Source: Chrysochromulina tobinii
Taxonomy: Eukaryota > Haptophyta > Prymnesiales > Chrysochromulinaceae
NCBI GenBank assembly: GCA_001275005.1
Contig: JWZX01001547.1
Coordinates: 1 to 29,968 of the forward strand
DNA: 29,968 nt
Reading direction: 5' to 3'
Below are positions 1 through 12,060 of the stretch, piece after piece (positions within the stretch are counted from its first letter, which is position 1; each line of letters starts with the position of its first letter). The position numbers and the translations under genes are program-made. The notes under the pieces were generated by a model. It worked only from the letters and a program-made list of their open reading frames with translations. It was not told where the DNA came from and ran no database searches.

Positions 1-58
1 GAACCGACGAGTCGCGAAGTGGGTAGTAGGAGGGTGGGGGGGGGGGAAGGGGGGGGAG

Positions 59-265
59 ATCGTCTGGGAGCAGGTGGGCGTGGGCCAGCGCAACGCGCTC
101 AGGGCCGATACCCTAGGTACGACGCCGCTGGTGGGCAACATAGCCACGCTGACCAAGTCTGGCCACATTGCGCTTGGAGTGTCAACCCACGTCGGACGGT
201 GCATCCGCGTTCGCGAGTGGGCCTTCGTCGTGGAGACCTTCCTCAAGACTGAGGCCTTCAAGTAG
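59..265 (+). CDS. C-terminal fragment of an unrecognised protein (5' end outside window)
   Basis: An open frame runs into the window and ends at TAG 263-265. The readable tail, about 68 residues ending in ETFLKTEAFK, has the mixed hydrophobic and charged composition of real protein, whereas the overlapping frame is Arg/Gly-rich noise. The preceding G-rich stretch (20-56) is either a very G-rich coding linker or the end of an intron whose acceptor AG would be at 57-58, so I start the firm part at 59. The frame stays open to base 2, so this start is not decisive. I do not recognise the family and no motif is diagnostic. Confidence 0.5.
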   Translation: MVWEQVGVGQRNALRADTLGTTPLVGNIATLTKSGHIALGVSTHVGRCIRVREWAFVVETFLKTEAFK

Positions 266-853
266 CGCCGCACAATGTTAATCGCGCCGTTACACTCACG
301 CTCATCAACGGAGCATGCACGGTAGGAGGGGAGTGTGGCATGAAGGCGCTAGGAGAGCGCGCACGCGCCTGCACTCGAGACAGTTGGCTGCAAATCCCAC
401 GGCCGGTTCCGATGTGATTCCTCAGAGCGTCGTCCAACGTGATGGACGCTGGAGCTGGAGCTGGACTTCACGTCGGCAGCACAGCTGGCGCTGGCGCAGG
501 AAGCGGGATGTTGCGTCCTAACCCGAACCCTAGCCCTAACCCGATTAGATCTCTCCGCCCTCGCCGCCCTGCGCCCTCACGCTGGCCCGCACGTGGGATC
601 CAGAATTCCAGATGCAGATTCCTCCGTGAGCAAACCTAACACTCAAGTAAATGTGTGTGTGATTGAGTTGTAGCCTCCCGGCATTCTATCTTGCACCTCG
701 CTCGACAGATACTCGAAAGACGACTTTCCCCCCTTCCCCCTCTCTCCCCTTCAATGCATGCAGGGAAAGCGCCATTTCCAAATTCCCACACGCATCGTGA
801 GGTGAGGAATTCGCAACGCGAGTCCCTCCGAGACGGAAGACGCGTCCTCTCGA
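266..853. other. Intergenic region with telomere-like tract and pyrimidine run
   Basis: No gene seen. It separates the 3' end of the first gene from guanine deaminase. It holds a short GCTGGA-type repeat around 447-470, a degenerate telomere-like CCCTAA tract at 517-543, and a pyrimidine-rich run at 727-752 followed by TGCAG near 758-763. That last feature looks like a 3' splice site and could mark a 5'-UTR intron of the deaminase gene; this is inference only. Confidence 0.5.
517..543. repeat. Degenerate telomere-like CCCTAA repeats
   Basis: The tract reads CCTAACCC, GAACCC, TAGCCC, TAACCCG: about four variants of the CCCTAA/TTAGGG hexamer used as telomere repeat by many algae and animals. 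It is short and imperfect, so it may be an interstitial remnant or chance in GC-rich DNA. Confidence 0.4.
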
Positions 854-2329
854 ATGGTCGCGACCCTCCTGCGCGGCACCGTCATCGACAGCTCGTCGCG
901 CACGACGCTGCGCATCCTGACGGACGCAGTCGTGGGCATCGATGCGGCTGGCCGCATCGTCTTCGTCGAGGGCGGCCACACGGAGCCGCTCGGTCTGGAT
1001 TCGACGCTCGAGCTTGCCGGCGGCCGGAGCGAGCCGCTGGCAGGTGTGCGCGTGGTGACGCTGCCACCGCGCGCCTTCGTCGTGCCCGGCTTTGTCGACA
1101 CGCACACGCACGCGCCACAGTTCGCCTTCACGGGCCTCGGCTACGACCTTCAGCTGCTCGATTGGCTCCAGAAGTACACCTTCCCGTCGGAGACCAAGTT
1201 CTCGTCGCTCGAGTACGCGGCGCGTGTGTGCCACACGGCGGTGCGGCGCACGCTGCTCCACGGCACGACGAGCTGCATCTGGTTCGCGACCATCCACACC
1301 GACGCCGCCGTGCAGCTCGGGCGCATCGCCGCCAACCTCGGGCAGCGCGCCTTCGTGGGCAAGGTCAACATGGACCGAAACGCTCCCGAGACGTACTGCG
1401 AGACGACGGAGGAGTCGCTGGCCGAGACGGAGCGCTTCGTCCAGCTCATGCTCGCCGAGCACGACGCACGCCTCCCAGGCTCGAGCGGCAGTGCGTGCGG
1501 CGAGTGCCGCGGGCCGCCCGCACAACCTGTGATCACGCCACGCTTTGTGCCCACCTGCTCGGCCGAATTGATGCGCGGGCTGGGTGCGATCGCGGCGCAG
1601 CACGGGCTGCTCATCCAGTCACACATCTCGGAGAACCTGGGCGAGATCGAGTGGGTCCGCTCCCTCCACCCGGCCCAGCCCACTTACGCCGCCGTGTACG
1701 ACGCCTTCGGGCTGCTCGGACCTCGCTCGGTGCTCGCACACGGCGTCTACCTCGGGCCGGAGGAGCGCCGCTTGTTTGTGGAGCGCGGGGCGGTGGTCTC
1801 GCACTGCCCGGTCTCCAACTGCATGCTCCGCTCAGGCATGCTCAACGTGCGCAGGCTGCTGAGTGAGGGCGTCGCGGTCGCCCTCGGGACCGATGTGAGT
1901 GGCGGCGCGGCCCCCTCCATGCTCAGCGCGATCCGCGAGGCGCTCAAGGTGTCGAACATGGTGTCGCTCAGCGCGCCCGAGGGCGAGGGGTGCTCGCCGC
2001 TCACCTACCCGGAGGCCTTCTGGCTCGCCACCGTGGGCGGCGCGCGTGCCCTGCACACCGATGGCGTGACGGGCGACTTTGGATGCAACGCGGCCTTTGA
2101 CGCGGTGATCGTCGACCCACTGGCCGAGGGCAGCCCGATCGACCTGGCTGACGACGACGGGCCTGTGGAGGTCTTTCAAAAATGGCTGCAGCTCGGCGAC
2201 GACCGCAACACTGCTGCAGTCTGGGTCGACGGGCGCGAAGTCTACAACCGTGCGGACGACGCCGCTGCCAAGCGTGGCGCTGGGCGCGAGACCGGTGGCA
2301 ACGAGGCCCAGCAAGCACGCGCAGCGTGA
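854..2329 (+). CDS. GDA: Guanine deaminase (EC 3.5.4.3)
   Basis: Amidohydrolase-superfamily enzyme that hydrolyses guanine to xanthine and ammonia in purine salvage and degradation; probably cytosolic, as no targeting sequence is seen. The 491-residue protein keeps the full motif series: PGFVDTHTHAPQ (metal ligands H84 and H86), LLDWLQKYTFPSE (about 101-113), GKVNMDRNAPETYCE (about 169-183), TPRFVPTCS (about 228-236), QSHISEN (H257), LAHGVYL (H296), VSHCPVSNCML (about 315-325) and LGTDVSGG (D347). These match the zinc site and substrate loop of eukaryotic GDA. The protein is somewhat longer than animal GDA (about 450 residues), with extra residues in the N-terminal beta region, at about 207-222, and in an Ala/Arg-rich C-terminal tail. 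It is a single uninterrupted exon. The ATG at 854 gives a normal GDA N terminus. The gene converges on the coiled-coil gene at 2919-3806. Confidence 0.95.
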   Translation: MVATLLRGTVIDSSSRTTLRILTDAVVGIDAAGRIVFVEGGHTEPLGLDSTLELAGGRSEPLAGVRVVTLPPRAFVVPGFVDTHTHAPQFAFTGLGYDLQLLDWLQKYTFPSETKFSSLEYAARVCHTAVRRTLLHGTTSCIWFATIHTDAAVQLGRIAANLGQRAFVGKVNMDRNAPETYCETTEESLAETERFVQLMLAEHDARLPGSSGSACGECRGPPAQPVITPRFVPTCSAELMRGLGAIAAQHGLLIQSHISENLGEIEWVRSLHPAQPTYAAVYDAFGLLGPRSVLAHGVYLGPEERRLFVERGAVVSHCPVSNCMLRSGMLNVRRLLSEGVAVALGTDVSGGAAPSMLSAIREALKVSNMVSLSAPEGEGCSPLTYPEAFWLATVGGARALHTDGVTGDFGCNAAFDAVIVDPLAEGSPIDLADDDGPVEVFQKWLQLGDDRNTAAVWVDGREVYNRADDAAAKRGAGRETGGNEAQQARAA

Positions 2330-2458
2330 GCGGTGGCGATGGCGGCGACGATGACGGCGACGATGGCGCTTGATCAAAGCGCTCGCGAGCGGAGCATGGA
2401 GCGGCGGGGCGACACTCTCCACCACTCCAGTGTAATATTTTGATTATTCGTGTGATGC

Positions 2459-2488
2459 ACGACCCGGTCAGTGTTCCGGGTCGTTTTT
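2459..2488 (+). terminator. 9-bp GC-rich hairpin followed by T5, 3' of guanine deaminase
   Basis: ACGACCCGG (2459-2467) and CCGGGTCGT (2476-2484) form a perfect 9-bp stem with an 8-nt loop, and a T-run follows (2484-2488). It starts 130 nt after the deaminase stop codon. In a bacterium this would be called an intrinsic terminator. In a nuclear genome it may be a 3'-UTR or RNA-processing hairpin, or chance. The structure is seen directly; its function is unknown. Confidence 0.4.
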
Positions 2489-2835
2489 AGCCGCATATTG
2501 TTATTAGTGGAGAGATTGCGGTGTAACATTTGAATGCTGCGTAAGACGTTGCAGACGTAGACTGTCCACTGAGCACTGTCGGTGTGGTGCTGTGTGTAGA
2601 GGAAACGAAGAGCGTATAGGCGCCATGCGATGCAATCGTGCACACGACAGATAACGATTCGTGGCAACAACTAGCATGATGGGCGGCCGGGCACCGCACC
2701 GCGCAGGGCCACGTTTCGTTCATGATCGCGGTACGCGGACGCGATTGTGTTTGACCAGTTGTCCTCGACGTGCGGCGACGCTGGGCGCAGGCTGCCCGCC
2801 ACTGCTACACCACACGGCGCTCGCACGAGCTACAC

Positions 2836-2872
2836 GATCCGACCCGATCCGATCCGATGTCCGATCCGACAC
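2836..2872. repeat. Degenerate CCGAT pentamer repeat
   Basis: Five to six imperfect copies of CCGAT/CCGAC in the 3' flank of the minus-strand gene. It is a simple microsatellite-like tract with no evident function. Confidence 0.6.
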
Positions 2873-2918
2873 TCTCGACTCGCTCTCTCGCCTCGCGGGC
2901 CGGGGGTGGGCTGCGCGA

Positions 2919-3806
2919 CTACTTCTGCCAGATGCGCACGCTCTCGGCGGCGCCTTTCTGGCCAAGGATGGCGGCCTGGAGCGCCAAAGTCACCTCGTTG
3001 AGCTCCTTCTCCTTCTCGACGAGGGTGGCGGCGAGCTGCTCGCACCCCTTCTCGGCATTGAGCCGCTTCGCCTCGCTCTCCTCAAGCATCGCCTTCATCC
3101 GCGCCATCTCTCCCTCGGTATTGCGCCTGTCATGGACATCGCGCACCTCGGCCGCGGCCGCGGAATTGCGGAGCAAGCCGAGCTCGACCTCTTGGTTGAT
3201 GAGGCGCAGGTCCGCATTGTCGACCCACCCCTGCAGCTCGCGCAGCTCCTTGACGAGAAGCAACACCTCGCTGTCCGTTGTGCGCTTCGACCAGTCGCGC
3301 ACCTCCGCTGGAGTCTTGCACGCCACCAGACGCAGAAGTGCAATCGGCGACACGCGCGCCGGCCGCTCCGCCACGGGCTCGGGCTCGGGCTCGACCACGC
3401 GGCTGGCCGAGGAGCTGCGCGCCGGGGGCGGCGGAGTGGGGGCTGCGGCAACCTTGCTTGGTGTCGGCTCCTCCGCCGCCGTGTTCACCTCTGAGGCCTT
3501 CTTCCCTGGGGACATCGCCGCAAATTCCGCCTTCAGCTGCTCTGCTGCCATCTTTGCCTCTGGCGAACCCGGCGCTCCGAGCAATTGGGAGATGTCGACG
3601 TCGTCGACGTTGTCGTCGTCGTAATCATCGTCGGTTCCAGGTCGTGGTTTCTCCTCATCATCGCCGCCGCCATCCTCCCCGGGTAGAGGAGCCAGTTCGT
3701 CGCCCTCCTCGGCCATCGCCGCAGCCAGGTCTTCGTCGCCATCGCCGTCGAAGGACTCGAGCTCGCGCGACGCTGCCGCCTTCCTGTCAGTCTCGGATGG
3801 CGGCAT
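2919..3806 (-). CDS. Acidic coiled-coil protein of unknown function
   Basis: 295 residues. The first third (about 15-75) is strongly acidic, with runs such as DDDYDDDNVDDVD. A Pro/Ala/Ser-rich linker follows (about 105-145). From about residue 150 to the end the protein is predicted helical: the segment SPIALLRLVACKTPAEVRDW is followed by heptad-like repeats (KELRELQGWVDNADL, MARMKAMLEESEAKRL, ATLVEKEKELNEVTLALQAA) that suggest a coiled coil. No membrane segment or catalytic motif is visible, and I do not recognise the family. The long open frame, the regular helical C-terminal half and the lack of sense in the opposite frames support it as real. It diverges from the glycosyltransferase gene across only 106 bp, so the two may share a promoter. 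Confidence 0.75.
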   Translation of the reverse strand: MPPSETDRKAAASRELESFDGDGDEDLAAAMAEEGDELAPLPGEDGGGDDEEKPRPGTDDDYDDDNVDDVDISQLLGAPGSPEAKMAAEQLKAEFAAMSPGKKASEVNTAAEEPTPSKVAAAPTPPPPARSSSASRVVEPEPEPVAERPARVSPIALLRLVACKTPAEVRDWSKRTTDSEVLLLVKELRELQGWVDNADLRLINQEVELGLLRNSAAAAEVRDVHDRRNTEGEMARMKAMLEESEAKRLNAEKGCEQLAATLVEKEKELNEVTLALQAAILGQKGAAESVRIWQK

Positions 3807-3912
3807 TAGAGGATTGCGGCGTCGTCCGTCGGAGGTGACCGAAAGTTGCGAAACTTGCGCGCAATTCCGAGTGTGAAAAGAGCGAGAACTCGATCAGCCG
3901 ATTGGCGGCCCG
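3807..3912. promoter_or_regulatory. Short divergent intergenic spacer, probable bidirectional promoter
   Basis: 106 bp separate the start codons of the minus-strand coiled-coil gene and the plus-strand glycosyltransferase gene. Both transcripts must start within or near it, so a shared promoter is likely. No clear TATA or initiator motif stands out. Confidence 0.45.
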
Positions 3913-6900
3913 ATGGCTTTGTATGGAATTTCCTTGTGTGCCTCGGCTCGCATGAAGCCTTTCCTGAGCCAGCGGCGCGCGCTGCTGCTGCTCCTGCTCA
4001 TCGGCTGCGGACTGATCTTGAGCTTCCAATGGCGCATCACGCTGCCCGACCTCTCACAGGTGGGCCACCTGCGTCGTCGGAAGGAGCTCGTCGTGCGCCA
4101 AACGGTTCACGGCGTGTGCGACGACGCGCTTCCGCCGATCCAGCCGCCGCATCGCGTCGGCGGCCTGGAGCGCTACCGACGGCTGCTGCGCTCGCAGCTG
4201 AGCCGCGACGCGCCGACGCTGCGCGATCTGCTATCCGATGAACGCCTCGGCAAAGCCTCCGAGGCGACTGTGACGGTCGTGCTCGAGTACGTGGGTCGCG
4301 CGGAGCTGTGCACGCAGCTGTCCGCGCTCGCCCAGCAGACGGAGCGCGCGCACACTATCTGGGTGGTCGCCATGCACATGCCCAGCGGTGGCGGCGGCGG
4401 AGGCGGAGGCGGTGGAGGCGCGCAGCGCATGGCCGAGGAGAAGGAGGGTGTCCGCGATCCCGGTGCAGAGGCGCGTGAGATCATCGAATCATTTGGGTTC
4501 CCGACGGGGCAGGTGGCCGTCATCTCGGCCACGTCGCTGCCGCCAGGGCGCAAGGCCATGCCTGCGAGCGAGCGCGACTACCCGACAGGCGGCGGCGGCG
4601 GCAGCGGCGGCGCGAGCGGCGGCGGCGCGAGCGCTGGCGAGAGGTTGTTATGGCACAGTGGGCTCGAAGGGCTGCGTGGGAGGCGGCTGGTGCGCCTCCA
4701 GATGGCGCTGCAGGCGAGCACGTGCTACGTACTGCTGCTTGATCCTTCGCTCGTCCCGCCCCCCACACTCCTCGCGACGCTCGTGCAGGCGGCCGAGGCA
4801 CCGCAGCTGACGGGCTCGGTGCTTGGCGTCGCGGGATGGCGCTCTCTGCCCGCGCAGGCCGCGGACGAGGCGGTGCCGACCGCCGCGGACGAGCTTGGCG
4901 GACCCGATAGCGACGCCGATGCGGACGCCCATAGCGCCGGTCCTGGCCGCGTCTCTTCCCTCGGCGCGGCCGCCTCGTCGTGGTGGACGGCGGCTGTGGG
5001 CGGCGGCACGGCCGGCACAGTGCCCGACGAGCACGCGGCGCGGCTTGCCGCGGCGGGCGCAGTCTCGCTCTCGGTACCCCACCCGTCCGCGCCGCTCGAG
5101 CGTGCGATGGAGGTCGACGTGTTGCGCGGCGCCTGGTTCCTCCGTCGAGCCGCTGTCCCTCTCGTCTTCCGCGAGCGAGCGCCGTGGCTCGCGGCCGACA
5201 CGGAGGCCGACGGCGCGGCGGGTAGGCGGGAGGCGGGCGCCATGAGCGCAGTCGAGGTGGACGCAGCCGAGGCTGCCTTCATCTCCCTCATGCTTCGGCG
5301 CCATGGGGACCTCCGCTCGATCGTCCTCCCTTCGCTACCTGAGACGGCGCTGTCCGAGCCCCTTGCCACCAGGAACGCCCTCGCCCTGCCGCCGCCTGTA
5401 ACCGCTGCCGAGGCCACCGCATGGCGTCGGGAGATCTGGCGCAGCGTCCGACGTGCGGACCGGCCGCCGCACTGGCGCTCTCCCTCAACAGCGGCGGCGA
5501 TGGCGGCGGCACCCGAGCCACACAGCGCCGTCGCAGCCGCCAACGCTAACGCCAATCCACGATTGGTGCCGCAGCCCGAGCCGCAGCCAGAGGCGCAGAC
5601 CGCTGATGCCGCCAGTAGTCACGGCGTGGACGGCAGTGAGGGCAGCGACGCGCTGGAGGGCGGCGTGGGCGGCAGCGGCGCGGCGGGTCGCGCTGCTGGT
5701 CGGCGCGTGGCACTACTCGTGGTGCCCTCGGCGGCGGCGGCGCGGCACATGGATGGGCTGTACGCCGCCTTGCGCGCGCGCACCTCGCGGTATGAGCCGC
5801 GACTCGTGCTGCCGCCGGGCTGGCGGGGGGGATGCGCGGCGGCCGCCCGCCTGCTGCCCTCGCTCGATGCGGCGGAGTGCGTGCATGCCACTACCGTCTA
5901 CGAGTTACATGCTGACGGCGAGAGGCAGTGGCCCGATGCCAACCCGCACGAAGAGGGCGGCGGCGAGAGCGGCGGCGAGGGCGGCGGCGAGGGCGGCGGC
6001 GAGGGCGGCGGCGAGGGCGGAAGCCAAAGTGGGCACGCTAAGAGTGGCACCACCAAGGGCGGCAGTGACAGCGGCGGTGGCGGCACAGGCGTCTTGTCTG
6101 CGACGCTGGCGGCGACGACGGCGGAGGTACGCTGGGCGCGAATACGTCGTGCAGCAGCTCTCGCCTCGGGGTGCGCGTCGCTGCACGTGCAGCTCGAGGA
6201 GCTGTGGCTGGGGGCCGCGCCCGCACTCGTGGTGCTACCCGTCCCAACTCGCCCACGGTCTGCCCTGTGCTCAGACCGCGGCGAGGCGAAGGCCTCCAGC
6301 GGCGCTCGTCGGGGCGCACGTCGGGGCTTGGGCAGCGGTCGCTGGGGCGAAGAAGCGCAGCAGCTGGACGACGCGGCGCTTGAGGACGCAGTGGTTGCGG
6401 CGCGCGAGGGCGGCGCGAGATGGGAGGATCGGCGCTGGGGCACGGGATGGGGCGAGAGCGCACTCGCCGAAGCGGTGCGAGTGGCCCAGCGGGCGCACGC
6501 TCTCCGTGTGGGGATGGCGCCGACCATCTTGCTCGAACCACCCATGGATGAGCTCTACGCGCTTGAGTGGCTCGCGAGCCTACCACCATCGGCGCTGCGC
6601 TCGTGGCACGTACCACGGATCGAAGTGGCAGTGATCACCCATCGTAGGCCTGCCTCGCTACGGCGGCTGCTGCGCTCTCTCGCGTGTGTCCCACTGCTCG
6701 GCGACGCGCTCGACGTGACCTTTTCGATCGAGGCGGGCGCGGACGAGGCAACGCTCGACCTCGCGCACGCCTTTGCTGCCGAGTGGACGGCCGGCACGGC
6801 GCGCGTGCATGAGCGGCATGCAAAGGGCGGGCTGATCGCGGCGGTGGTAGAGGCGTGGTACCCGTCCGGGCCGCACGCATACGGCGTGCTGCTCGAGGAC

Positions 6901-7623
6901 GACATTGAGCTCTCGCCCTGGTGGTATCTCTTCCTCAAGCAGACGCTACTCCGGTACGTGTATGCCGATGGAGCCGAGGGCGGCGGCGGCGGGCGCGCAC
7001 CCTCCAACCTGCTCGGCATCTCGCTGTACACGCCACGCCTCATCGAGCTCACAATGCCGCGCCGACGCATCGACCTGTATGCCACACTACCGCCCGTGCA
7101 CCCAGGCGGTGGCGGGCTCTTTCTGCAGCAGCTGCCGTGCTCATGGGGCTCACTCTTCTTCCCGGAGGCGTGGGCAGCCTTCCACGAGTATATGCACGCG
7201 CGCCTCGCCGGGCGCGCACCCGCGATCACCATCCCAGGCTCGGCCACCAACGGGTGGAAGACGTCGTGGAAAAAGTTCCTCATCGAGCTCGCCTACCTGC
7301 GCGGCTACGTGGTGCTCTACCCTAACTTTGGCAACCAGTCGTCCTTCTCGACCAACCACCTCGAGCCAGGAGAGCACATTGCCTCCAAGACCAACCGGCT
7401 CGCGCACCTCCCCATCGACTTCACCGTCCCCCTCCTCGAAGACTTCCACACGCTGCGCACCCTCTGGGCCCAACCCGCTGCCGGCGACGAGGCGCGCCGA
7501 CAACTCGACGCCTGGCCGCCGCTTCACACGCTCCCGACGCTCGACCTCTTCTCGCAGCGCAGCTCCCAAGAGGCGCTTGTGGCGCAGGGCGAACAAGCCG
7601 GAGGCGTGACCAGATCCGCCTGA
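3913..7623 (+). CDS. Large type II membrane glycosyltransferase with two GT-A-like regions
   Basis: 1,236 residues, one exon. A basic N terminus and one hydrophobic segment (RALLLLLLIGCGLILSFQW, about 22-40) give a type II signal anchor typical of Golgi enzymes. Met14 (3952) is an equally good start and places the anchor closer to the end. The C-terminal domain (about 902-1190) is a GT-A fold: IEVAVITHRRPASLRRLL, then a DEATLDLAHAF helix, GGLIAAVVEAWYP, the metal/nucleotide motif LLEDDIELSPWWY (E995-E999 around DD), and conserved LGISLYTPRLIEL, QLPCSWGSLFFP, NGWKTSWKKFLIELAYLRGYV and PNFGNQSSFSTNH. This series matches an uncharacterised plant and algal GT2-like family (Arabidopsis At5g12260-type, from memory). 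The N-terminal region (about 115-470) looks like a second, degenerate GT-A unit: VTVVLEYVGRAELCTQLSAL, VLLLDPSLVPPP and VLRGAWFLRR. Gly- and Glu-rich low-complexity inserts lie at about 157-168, 223-240 and 680-700. The sugar donor and acceptor cannot be told from sequence. Confidence 0.85.
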   Translation: MALYGISLCASARMKPFLSQRRALLLLLLIGCGLILSFQWRITLPDLSQVGHLRRRKELVVRQTVHGVCDDALPPIQPPHRVGGLERYRRLLRSQLSRDAPTLRDLLSDERLGKASEATVTVVLEYVGRAELCTQLSALAQQTERAHTIWVVAMHMPSGGGGGGGGGGGAQRMAEEKEGVRDPGAEAREIIESFGFPTGQVAVISATSLPPGRKAMPASERDYPTGGGGGSGGASGGGASAGERLLWHSGLEGLRGRRLVRLQMALQASTCYVLLLDPSLVPPPTLLATLVQAAEAPQLTGSVLGVAGWRSLPAQAADEAVPTAADELGGPDSDADADAHSAGPGRVSSLGAAASSWWTAAVGGGTAGTVPDEHAARLAAAGAVSLSVPHPSAPLERAMEVDVLRGAWFLRRAAVPLVFRERAPWLAADTEADGAAGRREAGAMSAVEVDAAEAAFISLMLRRHGDLRSIVLPSLPETALSEPLATRNALALPPPVTAAEATAWRREIWRSVRRADRPPHWRSPSTAAAMAAAPEPHSAVAAANANANPRLVPQPEPQPEAQTADAASSHGVDGSEGSDALEGGVGGSGAAGRAAGRRVALLVVPSAAAARHMDGLYAALRARTSRYEPRLVLPPGWRGGCAAAARLLPSLDAAECVHATTVYELHADGERQWPDANPHEEGGGESGGEGGGEGGGEGGGEGGSQSGHAKSGTTKGGSDSGGGGTGVLSATLAATTAEVRWARIRRAAALASGCASLHVQLEELWLGAAPALVVLPVPTRPRSALCSDRGEAKASSGARRGARRGLGSGRWGEEAQQLDDAALEDAVVAAREGGARWEDRRWGTGWGESALAEAVRVAQRAHALRVGMAPTILLEPPMDELYALEWLASLPPSALRSWHVPRIEVAVITHRRPASLRRLLRSLACVPLLGDALDVTFSIEAGADEATLDLAHAFAAEWTAGTARVHERHAKGGLIAAVVEAWYPSGPHAYGVLLEDDIELSPWWYLFLKQTLLRYVYADGAEGGGGGRAPSNLLGISLYTPRLIELTMPRRRIDLYATLPPVHPGGGGLFLQQLPCSWGSLFFPEAWAAFHEYMHARLAGRAPAITIPGSATNGWKTSWKKFLIELAYLRGYVVLYPNFGNQSSFSTNHLEPGEHIASKTNRLAHLPIDFTVPLLEDFHTLRTLWAQPAAGDEARRQLDAWPPLHTLPTLDLFSQRSSQEALVAQGEQAGGVTRSA
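5953..6020 (+). repeat. 12-bp tandem repeat coding for EGGG
   Basis: About five copies of GAGGGCGGCGGC in frame inside the glycosyltransferase gene. They code for a Gly/Glu spacer between the two GT-A-like regions. Probably a flexible linker prone to length change by slippage. Confidence 0.85.
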
Positions 7624-8100
7624 GTCAGTCAGTTGTATAGGTCTCCCGCGTGGGAAACGAAATTTAGTCATACATGTAGGTTCCTGCTGTCACACACTCA
7701 CAGGAGACAGGTTGGTTCCCCTGCATCCCATCCTGGTCTGTACATAATCTTCCGGCCACTCAACGGCCCATGTAGACCGGTTCGAAAAGTCACCGGGGGA
7801 GCCGGGAACAACGCTACACTCAGAGCTGATCTTTTCGCTACGAACTAGGCGCCACCTCCCTTGACCCAAGGGGGAGAGGTCTACTATTTTTCATGTTTAT
7901 AAGGCCCCAACCCCACTCCTGTTTGGGAATTGATCGCACCTCCACGCCTCCAGGAACTTAGTTGTGAATAGAAACAGTTCAAAATCGCCGAGGATCGTGG
8001 CACGTGAAGCGAAACTGAGCTGCACACATAGCAGCGGCGCGCAGCCTGCGCGCGGCGCACATTGCGCTTTTGTTGGAGCGGTGGCGTTGATTTTGTTGCG
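7624..8100. other. Intergenic region with a TATA-like element
   Basis: Contains the 3' flank of the glycosyltransferase gene and the upstream region of the RING gene. TTTATAAGG at 7896-7904 is the best TATA-like match, about 200 nt upstream of the ATG at 8101, and sits in a locally AT-richer stretch. No gene seen. A B-box-like GGTTCGAAA at 7779-7787 has no tRNA around it. Confidence 0.4.
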
Positions 8101-11657
<3,557 letters not shown>

Positions 11658-12034
11658 GCGTGACGCCCTGATCATCGCACACCGAAAGCGCCTATTGGCT
11701 GGTGGCGGCGTGGCGCGGCTTGTTCCTTTTGATGGTAGCGATAGAGGGGGGCGTACACGGCTTGGCTGTGTACGATTTTATACGATACAGTACGGTACAG
11801 GAGAGCTGCGGTACAGCGTGCCCAGCTACGAGCTGACGAGCTCGGCTCGGCGCGGTCCCGTGGTGGAATCTAAATCCCACATCCCCCGGTTCGGTTTTAA
11901 CTTTTGTCAGAAGTTCTCGTCTTTGTACCTCTACTTCGCGCTCGTGAAGGAGGAACGACGCGCTCGTCTCGCGCGACTGTCGCCGACGCGTCTCCGTCTA
12001 ACGACGCAGCCTGATCTGTTGGGTTGCCTCCCCA
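11658..12034. other. Intergenic region with a strong hairpin
   Basis: Downstream of the RING gene and upstream of the CFAP97-like gene. It contains the hairpin at 11752-11774, and GTACGG/TACAG-type repeats at about 11785-11815. No gene seen. Confidence 0.55.
11752..11780 (+). terminator. 10-bp hairpin with 3-nt loop, 3' of the RING gene
   Basis: CGTACACGGC (11752-11761), loop TTG, GCTGTGTACG (11765-11774): ten pairs including one G-U, followed by ATTTTA. It starts 95 nt after the RING stop codon. Its position and T-rich tail resemble the hairpin after guanine deaminase. A role in 3'-end formation or mRNA stability is possible but not shown. Confidence 0.35.
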
Positions 12035-12060
12035 ATGCCGACTCCCGCGCGCCTGGTCGT
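12028..12060 (+). repeat. Start-codon segment shared with the gene at 13872 (copy 1)
   Basis: From CTCCCCA through the first nine codons this segment matches 13865-13897 at 31 of 33 bases. Both differences are third-codon positions (CCG/CCA and GCG/GCA). It encodes MPTPARLVV in both genes. Confidence 0.9.

Larger units (their letters stand above)
2330..2918. other. Intergenic region between convergent genes
   Basis: Holds the 3' flanks of guanine deaminase and of the minus-strand gene. Just after the deaminase stop is a short GGCGACGATG-type repeat (2336-2368). A strong hairpin lies at 2459-2484, and a degenerate CCGAT pentamer repeat at about 2836-2872. The small ORFs here lack convincing protein character. 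No gene seen. Confidence 0.6.

Noticed and set aside
686-1603. Long minus-strand ORF (305 aa) and several others overlapping guanine deaminase
   Set aside because: Arg/Ala/Glu-rich shadows of a gene with complete family motifs on the plus strand; high GC removes stop codons from other frames.
2374-2670. Minus-strand ORF of 98 aa
   Set aside because: Composition differs from window proteins and it covers the hairpin and 3' flank; no motif and no initiation context.
7779-7787. GGTTCGAAA, like a tRNA B box
   Set aside because: No matching A box, acceptor stem or cloverleaf around it.
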